From the NCBI GenBank assembly GCA_034472185.1, contig JARBAK010000001.1, positions 248,001-312,000 of the forward strand: DNA of 64,000 nucleotides. Direction: 5' to 3'. The notes below the pieces were generated by a model that was not told the origin of the DNA, did no database searches, and worked only from the letters and a program-made list of their open reading frames with translations. Below, piece by piece: positions 45,752 through 56,200 of the stretch. Origin of the DNA: JARBAK01 sp034472185. GTDB lineage: Bacteria; Pseudomonadota; Alphaproteobacteria; Rickettsiales; Midichloriaceae. How positions within the stretch are numbered: the stretch's first letter is position 1; every line of letters starts with the position of its first letter. Made by a program: the position numbers and the translations under genes.

Positions 45752-46273
45752 ATGACTTCCATTCCTCCAATAAAAGCATCAGGAATTAATAGTGTGTCAT
45801 TTTTAGAAGCAACAAATGCATACCGTAAATTGCTCCTCGCAGTTAAAACTGCTGAAAAAAATCCGTTCCCTATATTACAAGATATTATATCGATTGGGAA
45901 CGCACAAGAAAAGGCAATCAATGTAGGCGCTAAACCAGAAATGATTGCAAGTGTACGGAATCTTAGCAACGTGGGAGTTGATTCATTTACAACTCAAAGT
46001 GCAAATCAATTACTGCAATCAACAGGGAATAAAGGAGAAGTAAGCCAATCTAGTCCGGAGTTTGCATCTTTGGTAAAAACCCTACTGAATAAAGTACAAA
46101 ATTTACGAAATGCTGAAACACAAGTTCATAATTTTTTAGATGGTGGAAAAGAAATTAATACGGTAGAGCTTATGTCTGCTGTAAACACAGCGGGCCTTGC
46201 CTTAGAACAAATGGTCAATGTGCGGAACGGATTCGTTGATGCCCTTAAGCAACTTCTCAATATGCCGCTCTAA
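45752..46273 (+). CDS. fliE: Flagellar hook-basal body protein FliE (elongated)
   Basis: A 173-residue protein whose last 60 residues match FliE (VELMSAVNTAGLALEQMVNVR, split here, and NGFVDALKQLLNMPL). FliE joins the MS ring to the rod and is the first export substrate. The usual length is about 100 residues; here the N-terminal half has an extra ~70 residues without a recognised domain. No SD is seen before the ATG. flgC lies directly upstream, with flgB absent. Confidence 0.83.
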   Translation: MTSIPPIKASGINSVSFLEATNAYRKLLLAVKTAEKNPFPILQDIISIGNAQEKAINVGAKPEMIASVRNLSNVGVDSFTTQSANQLLQSTGNKGEVSQSSPEFASLVKTLLNKVQNLRNAETQVHNFLDGGKEINTVELMSAVNTAGLALEQMVNVRNGFVDALKQLLNMPL

Positions 46274-46310
46274 AAAGGTATTCTATTAGATGGTATAGTG
46301 CGTCTATTTC

Positions 46311-46946
46311 ATGGTTAATTCTACTAAACATACTAGTAAGTGTGTTTGCGCTACTATAGGTAGCCAGACTACTGAAACTTCTAATAATGAAGAATCTTCT
46401 CATCCTGTCAATCACGGGGAATGTGTTGTTACACAAACTCCCACCAAAGTTTTTTTTACTTTTGATGTGCTAGTTGAACGAGAAGAATGGCACAACCTCC
46501 CGTTTAAATTAGATGATTATATAAAAAGCATCATCTATGCCGTACTGCAGCAACTTGATATACTAAATACAGCCGATATAATGCTGTCTTTTTTACTTAC
46601 AGATGATAAAAAGCTTCGTAAACTAAATAAGCAATATAGAGATAAGGATTGCCCTACAAATGTCTTAGCTTTTCCATATACAGAAGTAGTAATTTCTCCC
46701 TTAAACGAAAGTTCTGAACAAATAAAAAAGCAGCAAATCGTAGGAGATATCGCGATAAGTTACGAACGTATATACGCAGAAAGCGTTGAAGCAACAAAAC
46801 CATTCCAAGAGTATCTAGCTCATATAATTGTGCACGGTATATTGCATCTCGCTGGATATAACCACAAAAAGCCTAAGGAAAGAGATCTTATGGAAGGACT
46901 AGAATGCACCATTATGCGCTCCCTAAATTATACAAAACCTTTGTGA
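46311..46946 (+). CDS. ybeY: Endoribonuclease YbeY
   Basis: A 211-residue UPF0054 metalloprotein. The zinc motif H-x3-H-x5-H is complete: His175, His179, His185 in HGILHLAGYNH. The core also has CPTNVLAFPY and GDIAISYERI. YbeY processes 16S rRNA ends and helps ribosome quality control. The first ~45 residues are Ser/Thr-rich and not part of the family; the true start could be later, but no in-frame ATG fits. A CorC-like gene follows, as in most Proteobacteria. Confidence 0.93.
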   Translation: MVNSTKHTSKCVCATIGSQTTETSNNEESSHPVNHGECVVTQTPTKVFFTFDVLVEREEWHNLPFKLDDYIKSIIYAVLQQLDILNTADIMLSFLLTDDKKLRKLNKQYRDKDCPTNVLAFPYTEVVISPLNESSEQIKKQQIVGDIAISYERIYAESVEATKPFQEYLAHIIVHGILHLAGYNHKKPKERDLMEGLECTIMRSLNYTKPL

Positions 46947-47026
46947 TATACCAGCGAAGATAGCTGAAACGCCATGCGCTGCTTCTAAAAACCCTAATAA
47001 TAAAAAAGCTTACTGCTAATTAGTAT

Positions 47027-47947
47027 ATGCACCTAATAACAAAAATAATAAACGCTTCACTTGCACTAAAAGCAAGAATAAACCCTAATAATGGGAAAAT
47101 AAAAAAGAAAAAGAACACAGAAGAAAAGAATTCGCAAGAATTACTCTCAAACCGCTCTCATCTTCATAATAATAAATCAGCTATAGAAATAGCTTCACGC
47201 ATAGAAGATTTAAATGAAATGAAGGTAGCAGAAATTATGCTGCCAAGGATTGATATAAAAAGCATTCCATTTTCCACATCACTACCAGATCTAAAAAATA
47301 TCTTTACAAAAACTGGGTTCAGTAAAATTCCAGTATATAAGGAAGATCTCGACGAAATGTTAGGATTTGTACACGTTAAAAGCATTCTGCCCTTCTTAGA
47401 TCAGGAGCAATCTTTTTCCTTAACTAAGATTTTAGAACCTTTCGTTTATATTCCAAAATCCCTGAAAGTAATTGATTTATTCGTGAAAATGATCGAAAAT
47501 AAAGCAGATATGGCAATTGTATTAGATGAATATGGGGGTATAGAAGGATTAGTGACAATAGAATGCATTGTAAAACGTTTGGTTACAGAGATAAGTGGAC
47601 GTGAAGAGCTTCAAGAAGGTAGGGAAGAATCCATTAGAAAAGTGGAACCAAATGTCTATATTATTAATGCTAAAACACTAATTACAAAAGTCGAAAAAGA
47701 ACTCGGCGAACTACCGTTCCTTTCTGAGGAAGAAGGTGAATATGAAACGCTCGCAGGCTTTATATTTTCTTATTTAAACAGAGTTCCTGAAAAAGGAGAA
47801 AAATTTGTCCATCACTCCGGAGTGATTATAGAAATAATGGACGCTAGCCCACGTAAAATTAATTTTATTAAAGTAACTCTTCCTTACGAACACATAAAGG
47901 ATGGTCACTATTTAGCCCATAGGAAAGTAGTTGAAAATAAAGAATGA
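47027..47947 (+). CDS. corC: CBS-pair CorC/HlyC-family protein
   Basis: A 306-residue protein. A basic, low-complexity N-terminus is followed by a CBS pair (VAEIMLPRIDIKSIP, GFSKIPVYKEDLDEMLGFVH, DEYGGIEGLVTIECIV, shown in parts) and a C-terminal CorC_HlyC domain (EGEYETLAGFIFSYLNRVP). It has no membrane helices, so it is the cytosolic CorC type. CorC is linked to Mg/Co efflux and envelope integrity. lnt, which often follows, is missing; the SRP RNA gene comes next. Confidence 0.9.
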   Translation: MHLITKIINASLALKARINPNNGKIKKKKNTEEKNSQELLSNRSHLHNNKSAIEIASRIEDLNEMKVAEIMLPRIDIKSIPFSTSLPDLKNIFTKTGFSKIPVYKEDLDEMLGFVHVKSILPFLDQEQSFSLTKILEPFVYIPKSLKVIDLFVKMIENKADMAIVLDEYGGIEGLVTIECIVKRLVTEISGREELQEGREESIRKVEPNVYIINAKTLITKVEKELGELPFLSEEEGEYETLAGFIFSYLNRVPEKGEKFVHHSGVIIEIMDASPRKINFIKVTLPYEHIKDGHYLAHRKVVENKE

Positions 47948-47960
47948 ACAGTAGTATGAT

Positions 47961-48056
47961 GAGGGCGGAGAGCCGCAAGGATATAAAGAAGCTGGTAACT
48001 TGATCAGGTCTGAAAGGAAGCAGTCATAACAGTTATTATAGGTCTTGTTGGCCCTC
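47961..48056 (+). ncRNA. ffs: 4.5S signal recognition particle RNA
   Basis: A 96-base element containing the SRP Alu-less domain IV consensus: tcaggtctgaaaggaagcag with the asymmetric loops that bind Ffh, a 5' arm gagggc (47961-47966) and a matching 3' arm gccctc (48051-48056). The RNA, with Ffh, targets membrane proteins to FtsY. Ends are set by the helix and are approximate. Confidence 0.9.
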
Positions 48057-48151
48057 CTTATATGGCTCCTTTTAAGCCCTTTGCATTAGTAGCAAGGGTG
48101 CTGCGTGTGATCTTCGAAAAGCTACACAATTCAATATAGATAAGTTTTATT

Positions 48152-49543
48152 ATGACAATTGTAACGCGTTTCGCACCAAGCCCCACTGGCTTTTTACATC
48201 TAGGATCAGCTAGGTTAGCCTTATTTAATTGGTTATATACTCGAAAAACACAGGGCCTATTTCATTTGCGTATTGAAGATACAGATCGTGAAAGATCTAC
48301 TAAAGCCGCAACTGAAGCAATAATAGAGGGCCTAACATGGCTTGGTTTACATTGGGATGGAGATATAGTTTTCCAATCACAGCGACAAGAAAGACATCAA
48401 GAAATCGCAGAGCAGTTGGTTAAAACAGGACAAGCATATTATTGCTATTTGACTCCTCAAGAAGTGCACGAATTCAAAGAAAGCTACCCACATCAAAAAT
48501 TAGTTAGTCCATGGCGTAATAATACCTCTCTTCCTTCACGCAACTCCAAACCTACCATTCGGCTACGGAGTAAAGAAAACGAAACTTTAACATTTTCTGA
48601 TAACATACTAGGCCCGTTAAAAATGCAAGCAAAAGAGTTAGAGGACTTAGTGTTAATGCGCTCAGATAGCACTCCTACATATATGCTTGCAGTAGTAGTA
48701 GATGATCACGATATGGGTATAACAGATATAATTCGTGGTAATGACCACGTTACTAATACCTTTAAGCAGTTACAAATTTACCAGGCCATGCAGTGGGAAA
48801 TACCCAAATATACACACGTCCCATTAATTTGTGGCCCAGATGGTGCCAAACTATCTAAACGTCACGGTGCTTTAGGTATAGATTTTTATAGGGATGCTGG
48901 ATATTTACCCAATGCAATGTGCAACTATTTGTTACTGCTTGGATGGGGGCATGCCACAAAGGAGATAATCTCTATGGAAGAAGCCGTAAATTTGTTCATG
49001 CTTCAAAACGTTGGCAAGGCATCTGCAAAATTCGATATTAAAAAGTTAAACGCTATAAATGCACACTATATTCAAAATGCAAACGATGATTTGTTATTAA
49101 AAGAGTTGATACCAATCCTGCATATCGAAGGAAATATAGCTTTGCAAGAAAAGGTAACATGTGGTATCCCACTTATCAAACCACGAGCCCAAACTTTAGC
49201 AGAATTAGGAGACCTAGCGCGTATCTATGTATCAGCGCAAGCGTTTGATACTAAATCCATAGATATACTCCAACAAGATGGAAGCTATACCTTATTAACT
49301 ACATTAGTACACAGCTGCGAAAAAATAGCAGACTCTTCTTGGGATCTTTCTCATTTAAAAAACATAGAAGAAATGTGCGCAATGGACGGTTATAAGCGTA
49401 GTACAATACTTCAAGTATTGCGAGCTTCTGTATTAGGTATATTTAAATCACCTAATATCCTGGAGGTAATGGAAATCCTAGGAAAATGCGAAACCATTAG
49501 CCGTATGAAAAGTACATTGCAAAAGCACTATTTAAAAAAATAG
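48152..49543 (+). CDS. gltX: Glutamyl-tRNA synthetase
   Basis: A 463-residue class I synthetase. The HIGH-like motif is in APSPTGFLHLGSA near residues 8-20, KMSKS-like KLSKR at 233-237, and RIEDTDRERS at 40-49 contacts Glu-AMP. The protein has full anticodon-binding C-terminal helices, so it is not the truncated Glu-Q-RS. Alphaproteobacteria often carry two GltX enzymes, one misacylating tRNA-Gln; which one this is cannot be decided here. It follows the SRP RNA gene by about 95 bases. Confidence 0.95.
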   Translation: MTIVTRFAPSPTGFLHLGSARLALFNWLYTRKTQGLFHLRIEDTDRERSTKAATEAIIEGLTWLGLHWDGDIVFQSQRQERHQEIAEQLVKTGQAYYCYLTPQEVHEFKESYPHQKLVSPWRNNTSLPSRNSKPTIRLRSKENETLTFSDNILGPLKMQAKELEDLVLMRSDSTPTYMLAVVVDDHDMGITDIIRGNDHVTNTFKQLQIYQAMQWEIPKYTHVPLICGPDGAKLSKRHGALGIDFYRDAGYLPNAMCNYLLLLGWGHATKEIISMEEAVNLFMLQNVGKASAKFDIKKLNAINAHYIQNANDDLLLKELIPILHIEGNIALQEKVTCGIPLIKPRAQTLAELGDLARIYVSAQAFDTKSIDILQQDGSYTLLTTLVHSCEKIADSSWDLSHLKNIEEMCAMDGYKRSTILQVLRASVLGIFKSPNILEVMEILGKCETISRMKSTLQKHYLKK

Positions 49544-49612
49544 GTATTTAGTATAATCCAATTTTGCTATTTGTTATATGGTATGGATCTATACAACTCT
49601 CAATTCCGCCTT

Positions 49613-49621
49613 TGCTATAAT
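49613..49621 (+). promoter_or_regulatory. Extended -10 promoter box at leaderless distance from gpsA
   Basis: TGCTATAAT, a perfect extended -10, ends seven bases before the gpsA ATG at 49629. The expected start of transcription coincides with the ATG, and no SD is present. Confidence 0.55.
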
Positions 49622-49628
49622 TTAATAA

Positions 49629-50696
49629 ATGCAACAATCTCATAAATTCCCCAATATAGGTATCATTGGCTATGGCGCATTTGGTTTCGCGCTTTCAGTT
49701 GCTTTCTCAGATAAAGCAGACTGCATAATAGCATATGAAAGAAATACGCAACTTCATCTGGACATTGCTAAACTCAGGAGTCATCCCCTCTTTCCTGCAG
49801 CAAAGATACCATCAAACGTCAAAATCACAAATATATTGGAAGACGTACTAGAAGCAAATTTGCTTCTTATATGTGTACCAGCTCAAAATGTAAGACAAGC
49901 ACTATCCCTATTGCGAGATACGGCTGAAAAATATGATGCGATACTAAGGTTACATCTTACACCAATCATACTCTGTGCCAAGGGTATAGAAAATAGTTCT
50001 CTAAAACTTATAAGCGATATAGCAATAGAGATACTACCATCACACCAAATCATCGGAATATTATCTGGTCCGAACTTAGCGCATGAATTAGTACAAGAGA
50101 AAAGTGCTATAGCAAACTTAGGATGTACGGATCAAAATATAGGGTATGCTATCACGCAGAATCTGAGCTCTTCAGGACTTGTACTAAAATACTGCAATGA
50201 CATAAAAGGACTTCAAATATGTGGAGCAGTAAAAAATGTAATAGCAATCGCTGCTGGAATAGTAAAAGGCCTTGATTGGGGAGAAAACGCATATGCAGCA
50301 CTATTAACTAATTCAATATCAGAGATCACCTCTTTAATAGAAGAATTTGGTGGTAAGCAAAGCACCATATTAGAATCAGCAGGAATAGGAGATTTATTAC
50401 TTACTTCTATGAGTACAAGTTCGCGCAATTTTAGGTTTGGCTTAAAGAATGCCCACTACCTCCTAAATAAACAGACGATAGCCTGCGATCCTTTGGGTAC
50501 TGTCGAGGGTTATTATACAGCAATCGCTTTAGAAAAAATTGCTCATCGTATAGTACTATCACTACCAATAATTAAATCAGTACACAGTATAATAACAAAT
50601 AGCGAAAAAGATAATCCAGAAAAGAAAGAGAGTTTAATCAACTCATTCAATAATGCGCTATTGGGAAGCAAATTCCCCTCTTGCCCCATAACCTGA
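49629..50696 (+). CDS. gpsA: Glycerol-3-phosphate dehydrogenase [NAD(P)+] GpsA
   Basis: A 355-residue enzyme that makes sn-glycerol 3-phosphate for phospholipids. The nucleotide loop is GYGAFG (residues 14-19). LSGPNLAHEL, the catalytic lysine in GAVKNVIAIAAGI, and LLTSMSTSSRNFRFG are characteristic. The C-terminal EG-Y segment (GTVEGYYTAIAL) is intact. The gene seems leaderless. The next gene, nhaA, begins six bases after its stop. Confidence 0.95.
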   Translation: MQQSHKFPNIGIIGYGAFGFALSVAFSDKADCIIAYERNTQLHLDIAKLRSHPLFPAAKIPSNVKITNILEDVLEANLLLICVPAQNVRQALSLLRDTAEKYDAILRLHLTPIILCAKGIENSSLKLISDIAIEILPSHQIIGILSGPNLAHELVQEKSAIANLGCTDQNIGYAITQNLSSSGLVLKYCNDIKGLQICGAVKNVIAIAAGIVKGLDWGENAYAALLTNSISEITSLIEEFGGKQSTILESAGIGDLLLTSMSTSSRNFRFGLKNAHYLLNKQTIACDPLGTVEGYYTAIALEKIAHRIVLSLPIIKSVHSIITNSEKDNPEKKESLINSFNNALLGSKFPSCPIT

Positions 50697-50702
50697 TTAA
50701 CT

Positions 50703-51899
50703 ATGTTAACTAATAAAATTAAAAAAATTACTGCCTTGATGCGCAGCACCTTGGAAGGTGGAATTATGCTCTTCGTATTCACCATGCTAGCAATCTTGCT
50801 CGCTAATTCCGATTGGCGAATTCAATATAACTCCATACTCAGTATGTTAGCAACTTTATCGATCGGGGAATACTCATTATCACTTTCAATAAAAGATTGG
50901 ACAAACGACGGTCTGATGACATTGTTTTTTCTATCAGTAGGATTAGAAATAAAGAAAGAAATGATTTCGGGGCATCTAGTTACCATCAAACAGAGGCTAC
51001 TGCCTGGTATTACCGCATGCGCAGGAGTCGCCTTGCCCGTATGCATATACAGTGCCATTAACTATAACAACGCTCAATATATAAATGGATGGGCAATTCC
51101 TGCAGCTACAGATATCGCATTCACATTGGGTATTATTAGCCTTCTCGCTAAAAAAGTACCACATTCCCTAAAAATCTTTGTGACAGCGCTCGCAATCATA
51201 GATGATATGATCGCTATAGTTATAATAGCGCTATTCTATTCTTCTACCATTTCCGCTCCTATGCTATCATATGCGCTGATGTGTATAGTAGCTTTATTTA
51301 TACTGAATTTCTTTAATATAAATAAATTATCTATATACGCGTTTATTACATGTATTCTATGGTATTGCCTATTGAAATCAGGTATACATGCCACAATGGC
51401 CGGTATAATACTGGGGGCGCTTATCCCCTTTAATGTGGAAGATCGAAAAAAAACGTACGTTGAGCTAAGCAAATCACCGCTACTACGTCTAGAAGCTTAT
51501 ATATCTAGAGCTGTATCATATTTTATAGTGCCCTTATTCGTACTTATTAACTGTGGTATTTGCATGGACTCTATTTCTTACAAGCAATTAACAAGCCCTT
51601 TAACATTAGGCATTGCAATCGGTTTATTTGTAGGTAAACAAATTGGGATTTTTTTAATAGCGTTCGTAACGATAAAAACGAAACTTATACAAATGCCCAA
51701 GGATGCAAATTTTACGCAATTATACGGTGTTTCAGTATTATGTGGAATAGGCTTCACAATGAGTCTCTTCGTTTCACTCTTGTCTTTTAACGGAGCTGAA
51801 GCTTTATTAACGGAAGCAAAATTAGGTATTATAATGGGTTCTTTTGCATCAATGCTACTAGGTAGTTTAATCCTTAAGTCAGCCCATACTCAAAATTAA
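50703..51899 (+). CDS. nhaA: Na+/H+ antiporter NhaA
   Basis: A 398-residue antiporter with about 12 helices. The functional Asp137 in PAATDIAFTLG and Asp167-Asp168 in AIIDDMIAI correspond to the ion-binding acids. LFFLSVGLEIKKE and HATMAGIILGALIP are typical. NhaA expels Na+ and keeps cytoplasmic pH. It sits in a tight series with gpsA upstream and lolC downstream. Confidence 0.96.
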   Translation: MLTNKIKKITALMRSTLEGGIMLFVFTMLAILLANSDWRIQYNSILSMLATLSIGEYSLSLSIKDWTNDGLMTLFFLSVGLEIKKEMISGHLVTIKQRLLPGITACAGVALPVCIYSAINYNNAQYINGWAIPAATDIAFTLGIISLLAKKVPHSLKIFVTALAIIDDMIAIVIIALFYSSTISAPMLSYALMCIVALFILNFFNINKLSIYAFITCILWYCLLKSGIHATMAGIILGALIPFNVEDRKKTYVELSKSPLLRLEAYISRAVSYFIVPLFVLINCGICMDSISYKQLTSPLTLGIAIGLFVGKQIGIFLIAFVTIKTKLIQMPKDANFTQLYGVSVLCGIGFTMSLFVSLLSFNGAEALLTEAKLGIIMGSFASMLLGSLILKSAHTQN

Positions 51900-51908
51900 T
51901 TTACAAAA

Positions 51909-53180
51909 ATGATTATTAAAAGATTCGAACTCTTAGTTGCCCTAAGATACCTCTTAACAAAGAGGAAAGAGGGGTTTTTATCAATAATCAACGCATTTGC
52001 TTTAATAGGAATAGCGTTAGGGGTAGCAACTTTAATCATAGTCATGTCCGTAATGAATGGATATGAAACAGAATTAATCGATAAAATCGTTAATATTAGG
52101 GGGCATATAGGTATATATGCAAAAAATGGAGATTTATACGATTATAACGCAATATTAGCCAAAATAAAAAAAGAAGAGAACTTTTTAAAGCAAGACGTGA
52201 AATTTTTAGCTCCAGTAGTAGAAGGACAAGCCATGATACTAAAGGGATCAAAAATTGCAGGTGTCATTGTCAGAGGCATGAATTTTTCCGATTTACATGA
52301 TAAACCATTGCTCTCCACATCGTTATTGTACGGTAGTTTCGAGCAAAGCATTGAGCATGGATTTGAAGATAGCATCATAATCGGCATTAATCTAGCAGAC
52401 CAGCTAAATGTGAGCGTCGGAGATTCTCTAAAACTTGCAGCTCCTCAAACCAATGCTACAGCAGTTGGTCCATTACCGCGAATGAAAACTTTTCGTATTA
52501 CAGGAATTTTTGACTTAGGTATGTATGAATATAACAGCACCTTAGTATTCATATCACTCAAAGCAGCACAAATTTTTTTCAAGCAATATGAGGCAATTGA
52601 TCATATCGAAATTATCTTAAATAACTTCCAAAGAACCAATGCTGCAAAATCTTTACTTATATCAAAATTTTCCAATTATCTTAAAATCATAGACTGGACA
52701 GCTTTAAATCAAACTTTAGTGCAAGCCTTAAGTATTGAAAGGACGGTCATGTTTCTTATACTATCTCTCATAATACTGATAGCTGCGTTTAATATCATTT
52801 CGAGTCTTATGATCCTTGTAAAAGACAAAAGTAAAAGCATCGCTATATTGAGGACTATAGGAGCAACTAAGGCATCTATAGTAAGAATATTTATCTTATG
52901 TGGATTCGCAATCGGACTATGTGGTACAATATGTGGAACCATACTGGGCGTAGTCTTTACAGTTAATATAGAAAGAATTCGCATGTTCCTTGAGAAGCTT
53001 TTAGGAATACCCCTCTTTGATCCAGTTATCTATTTTTTAACTCGTTTGCCAGCGGAGTTAAAATTAGAAGAAATTGTATATATAACTACGATTGCTTTAG
53101 TATTGTCATTTATAGCTACCATATATCCTGCCATTAGAATTGCTAGGCTTGCGCCTGTAGAGATACTTAGGCGAGAATAA
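51909..53180 (+). CDS. lolC: Lipoprotein-releasing ABC transporter permease LolC/E
   Basis: A 423-residue permease with four helices and a large periplasmic domain. FELLVALRYLLTKRKEGFLSII and ALGVATLIIVMSVMNGYE (both near the start), the VVEGQAMI/VIVRGMNF region and the FtsX-like end with YPAIRIARLAPVEILR are hallmarks. With LolD it extracts lipoproteins from the inner membrane for LolA. In most Alphaproteobacteria lolD lies between lolC and dnaE. Here dnaE follows directly and lolD is missing. Confidence 0.93.
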   Translation: MIIKRFELLVALRYLLTKRKEGFLSIINAFALIGIALGVATLIIVMSVMNGYETELIDKIVNIRGHIGIYAKNGDLYDYNAILAKIKKEENFLKQDVKFLAPVVEGQAMILKGSKIAGVIVRGMNFSDLHDKPLLSTSLLYGSFEQSIEHGFEDSIIIGINLADQLNVSVGDSLKLAAPQTNATAVGPLPRMKTFRITGIFDLGMYEYNSTLVFISLKAAQIFFKQYEAIDHIEIILNNFQRTNAAKSLLISKFSNYLKIIDWTALNQTLVQALSIERTVMFLILSLIILIAAFNIISSLMILVKDKSKSIAILRTIGATKASIVRIFILCGFAIGLCGTICGTILGVVFTVNIERIRMFLEKLLGIPLFDPVIYFLTRLPAELKLEEIVYITTIALVLSFIATIYPAIRIARLAPVEILRRE

Positions 53181-53203
53181 CTAATAACGCACGTGTTCGC
53201 CTC

Positions 53204-56200
53204 ATGTCTAACTTTATTCATTTACGCTTATATTCTGACTATTCGCTCGGCAAAAGCGCTATCAAAATCGATAACCTCGTGGAATATTGCTACAAAAACG
53301 CACTACCCGCTATAGGATTAAGCGATATCAGTAATCTTTTTGGTGCTCTGGAATTTTCTTTAAAATGTGCAGATCACGGGATTCAATCTATTATAAGCTG
53401 CATAATAACAGTAGATGTTTCCGCATGCATAACAAATACAAAAGCCACCGAACATATATATCAAGAATTATTGCTAATAGCGAAAAATGAAAAAGGTTAT
53501 AGGAATTTATTGAAGCTTGTTAGCTCTCTCTATCTTGAAAATTATGCACAGAATCAACCACTCCACATACATATTAAGCAATTAATACAGTTATCTGAAG
53601 GACTGATAGTTCTATATGGAGGAGGCATCTCAAAACACCTAGAGGCCAACTCTCTTACTGAAAATAGAGTCTCCTTAATCACCTCATTAATTCATAAATT
53701 ATATGAGATATTTAATATAAATTTCTTTATTGAACTTATAAGATATAAAGATCTTAAATATGATAAGGCGATTGAAAGTCTGCTTTTAGAATTAGCGTGG
53801 CACAATGATATTCCAATTGTAGCTACAAATCATGTAGCATATATGTCTCAAGAGGCATATCAAGCACACGACGCGCTGCTTTGTATAGCAAATAACGCGT
53901 ATGTCATGCAGGAAGACCGCATTAAGTCACATCCAGAACATTACTTCAAATCTGCAGATGAAATGCGAGAGCTTTTCAGTGATCTCCCAGAAGCAATAGA
54001 TAATACAGTACTCATAGCACAAAAATGTTCCTTTATGCCTCAAAGAGGCGCCTCAATGCTTCCAAAATTTTGCGAATATATAGAGCAGGAGGAAAAACTA
54101 CTCAAACAAAAAGCTGCTGTAGGACTTAAAGCGCGTCTATCTACCATAATAAAAGAAGCGCACCAACAGTATCACGCCAGATTAGACTTTGAGTTATCTG
54201 TTATACAAAACATGCGATTCGCAGGATACTTCCTTATAGTAGCTGATTTTGTTGAATGGGCTAAAAACGAGCAAATCCCAGTGGGGCCAGGAAGAGGTAG
54301 TGGAGCAGGTTCAGTAGTAGCATGGGCATTAAACATCACAGATGTAGACCCATTAAAATTTGGGCTAATTTTCGAAAGATTTCTGAATCCAGATCGTATC
54401 TCAATACCAGATTTCGATATAGATATATGCCAGCTACATCGCGACAGAGTAATAGATTATGTGCGTCATAAGTACGGAATAGATAAGGTAGCACATATCA
54501 TCACATTTGGTACCCTTCAAGCAAGAGGAGTATTAAGAGATATAGGGCGTGTTTTGCAAATGCCATACAGCTTAATTGATAAATTATCAAAGATGATTCC
54601 TCAAAATCTAGCTAATCCCGTAACTTTGCAAGAAGCCATAGACTTAGATCCCGAACTACAACATCTACGCGATACAGAATCTGATATAGAACGGCTATTT
54701 AAATTAAGCTTAGAGCTCGAGGGTGTACATAGGCATGTTTCAACACACGCAACAGGTATTGTGATAGGAGATAGGCCCCTTGATGAAGTAGTGGCTCTTT
54801 ACAAAGATGCCAAATCATCTATCCCCTCGATACAATATAGTCTCAAATATGCAGATGCTGCAGGATTAGTAAAATTCGATTTTTTAGGTCTTAAAACACT
54901 CACCGTTATAGCAGACACGTGCAGTCTGATTCAAAAGCATGGAAATTATATAGAGGCTTCTCGTATCCCATTGGATGATTCGAAAACATATAACATGCTT
55001 ATGGCTGGATATACGGTAGGAGTATTTCAGTTCGAAGGAGCTGGCATACGAGAAGCGCTCAAAGAACTGCAACCTGACTGTATAGAGGATTTAATCGCAC
55101 TAGGGGCTTTATATCGACCCGGTCCTATGGATAATATACCACATTACATACGGCGCAAACATGGCTTAGAAGAAGTAGAAGAAATACACCCTAAAATTAC
55201 CGATCTCCTAAAAGAAACATACGGAATCATAATCTACCAAGAACAGGTTATGAGAATGGCACAAATTCTTGCAGGCTATACTCTAGCGAAAGCAGATCTG
55301 CTACGATATGCGATGGGGAAAAAAGATAAAAAGGAGATGAAGAGGCAAAAGGATATATTCGTAACAGGAGCGATCCAAAATAACTTAACACGTAATGAGG
55401 CCGAAAACGTATTCAGTATTATTTCTAAATTTGCTAGCTATGGGTTTAATAAATCACACGCGACAGCATATGGAATCATCTCCTGTCAAACAGCCTACCT
55501 TAAAGCTAATTACACTATAGAGTTTCTAGTCGCTTCTATGAATCTAGAAATACATGATACAGATAAACTCTCTATCTTTTGTAATGAAGCAAAACGATTC
55601 GAGATAAAGCTTCTCCATCCATGTATAAACACATCAAACACTCTTTTTATAGTAGAAGCAAATTCAATCAGATTTGGGCTCGCAGGAATAAAAGGAGTAG
55701 GAATAAAGGCCGTTGATGCTATCCTCAAAGAACGTAAAGAAGGAGGTAAATTTACAGATATTTTTAATTTCATATCAAGAACAGGCCGCATAATAAATAA
55801 AAAGTTACTAGAAGCTCTAATTAAAGCTGGTGCATTTGATATTCTTTTCTCGAATAGAGCATCTTTATTAGCAAGTATAAATCTTCTATTACAGCAAGCG
55901 CAGATGGAACTACATCAGGAAACCAGAAAGCAAATAAATATATTTTCTATAATAGGAAGCGATGCATCCCATACTAAAGCGATTATAAATTCATCTCAAT
56001 GTTCACTAGAAGATATATCTCCTTGGGATTTCAATACAAAACTCGCTGCGGAATATGAGGCTTTCGGATTTTATCCAAATGAACATCCTCTAACCCCTTA
56101 TGAAGGTAAATTAAAAAAAAATGTAACCACTCAAGATCTAATTCATAAACCTCAGCTAGATGGTGCACATATAAATATTGCAGGCGTCATCACAACAAAG

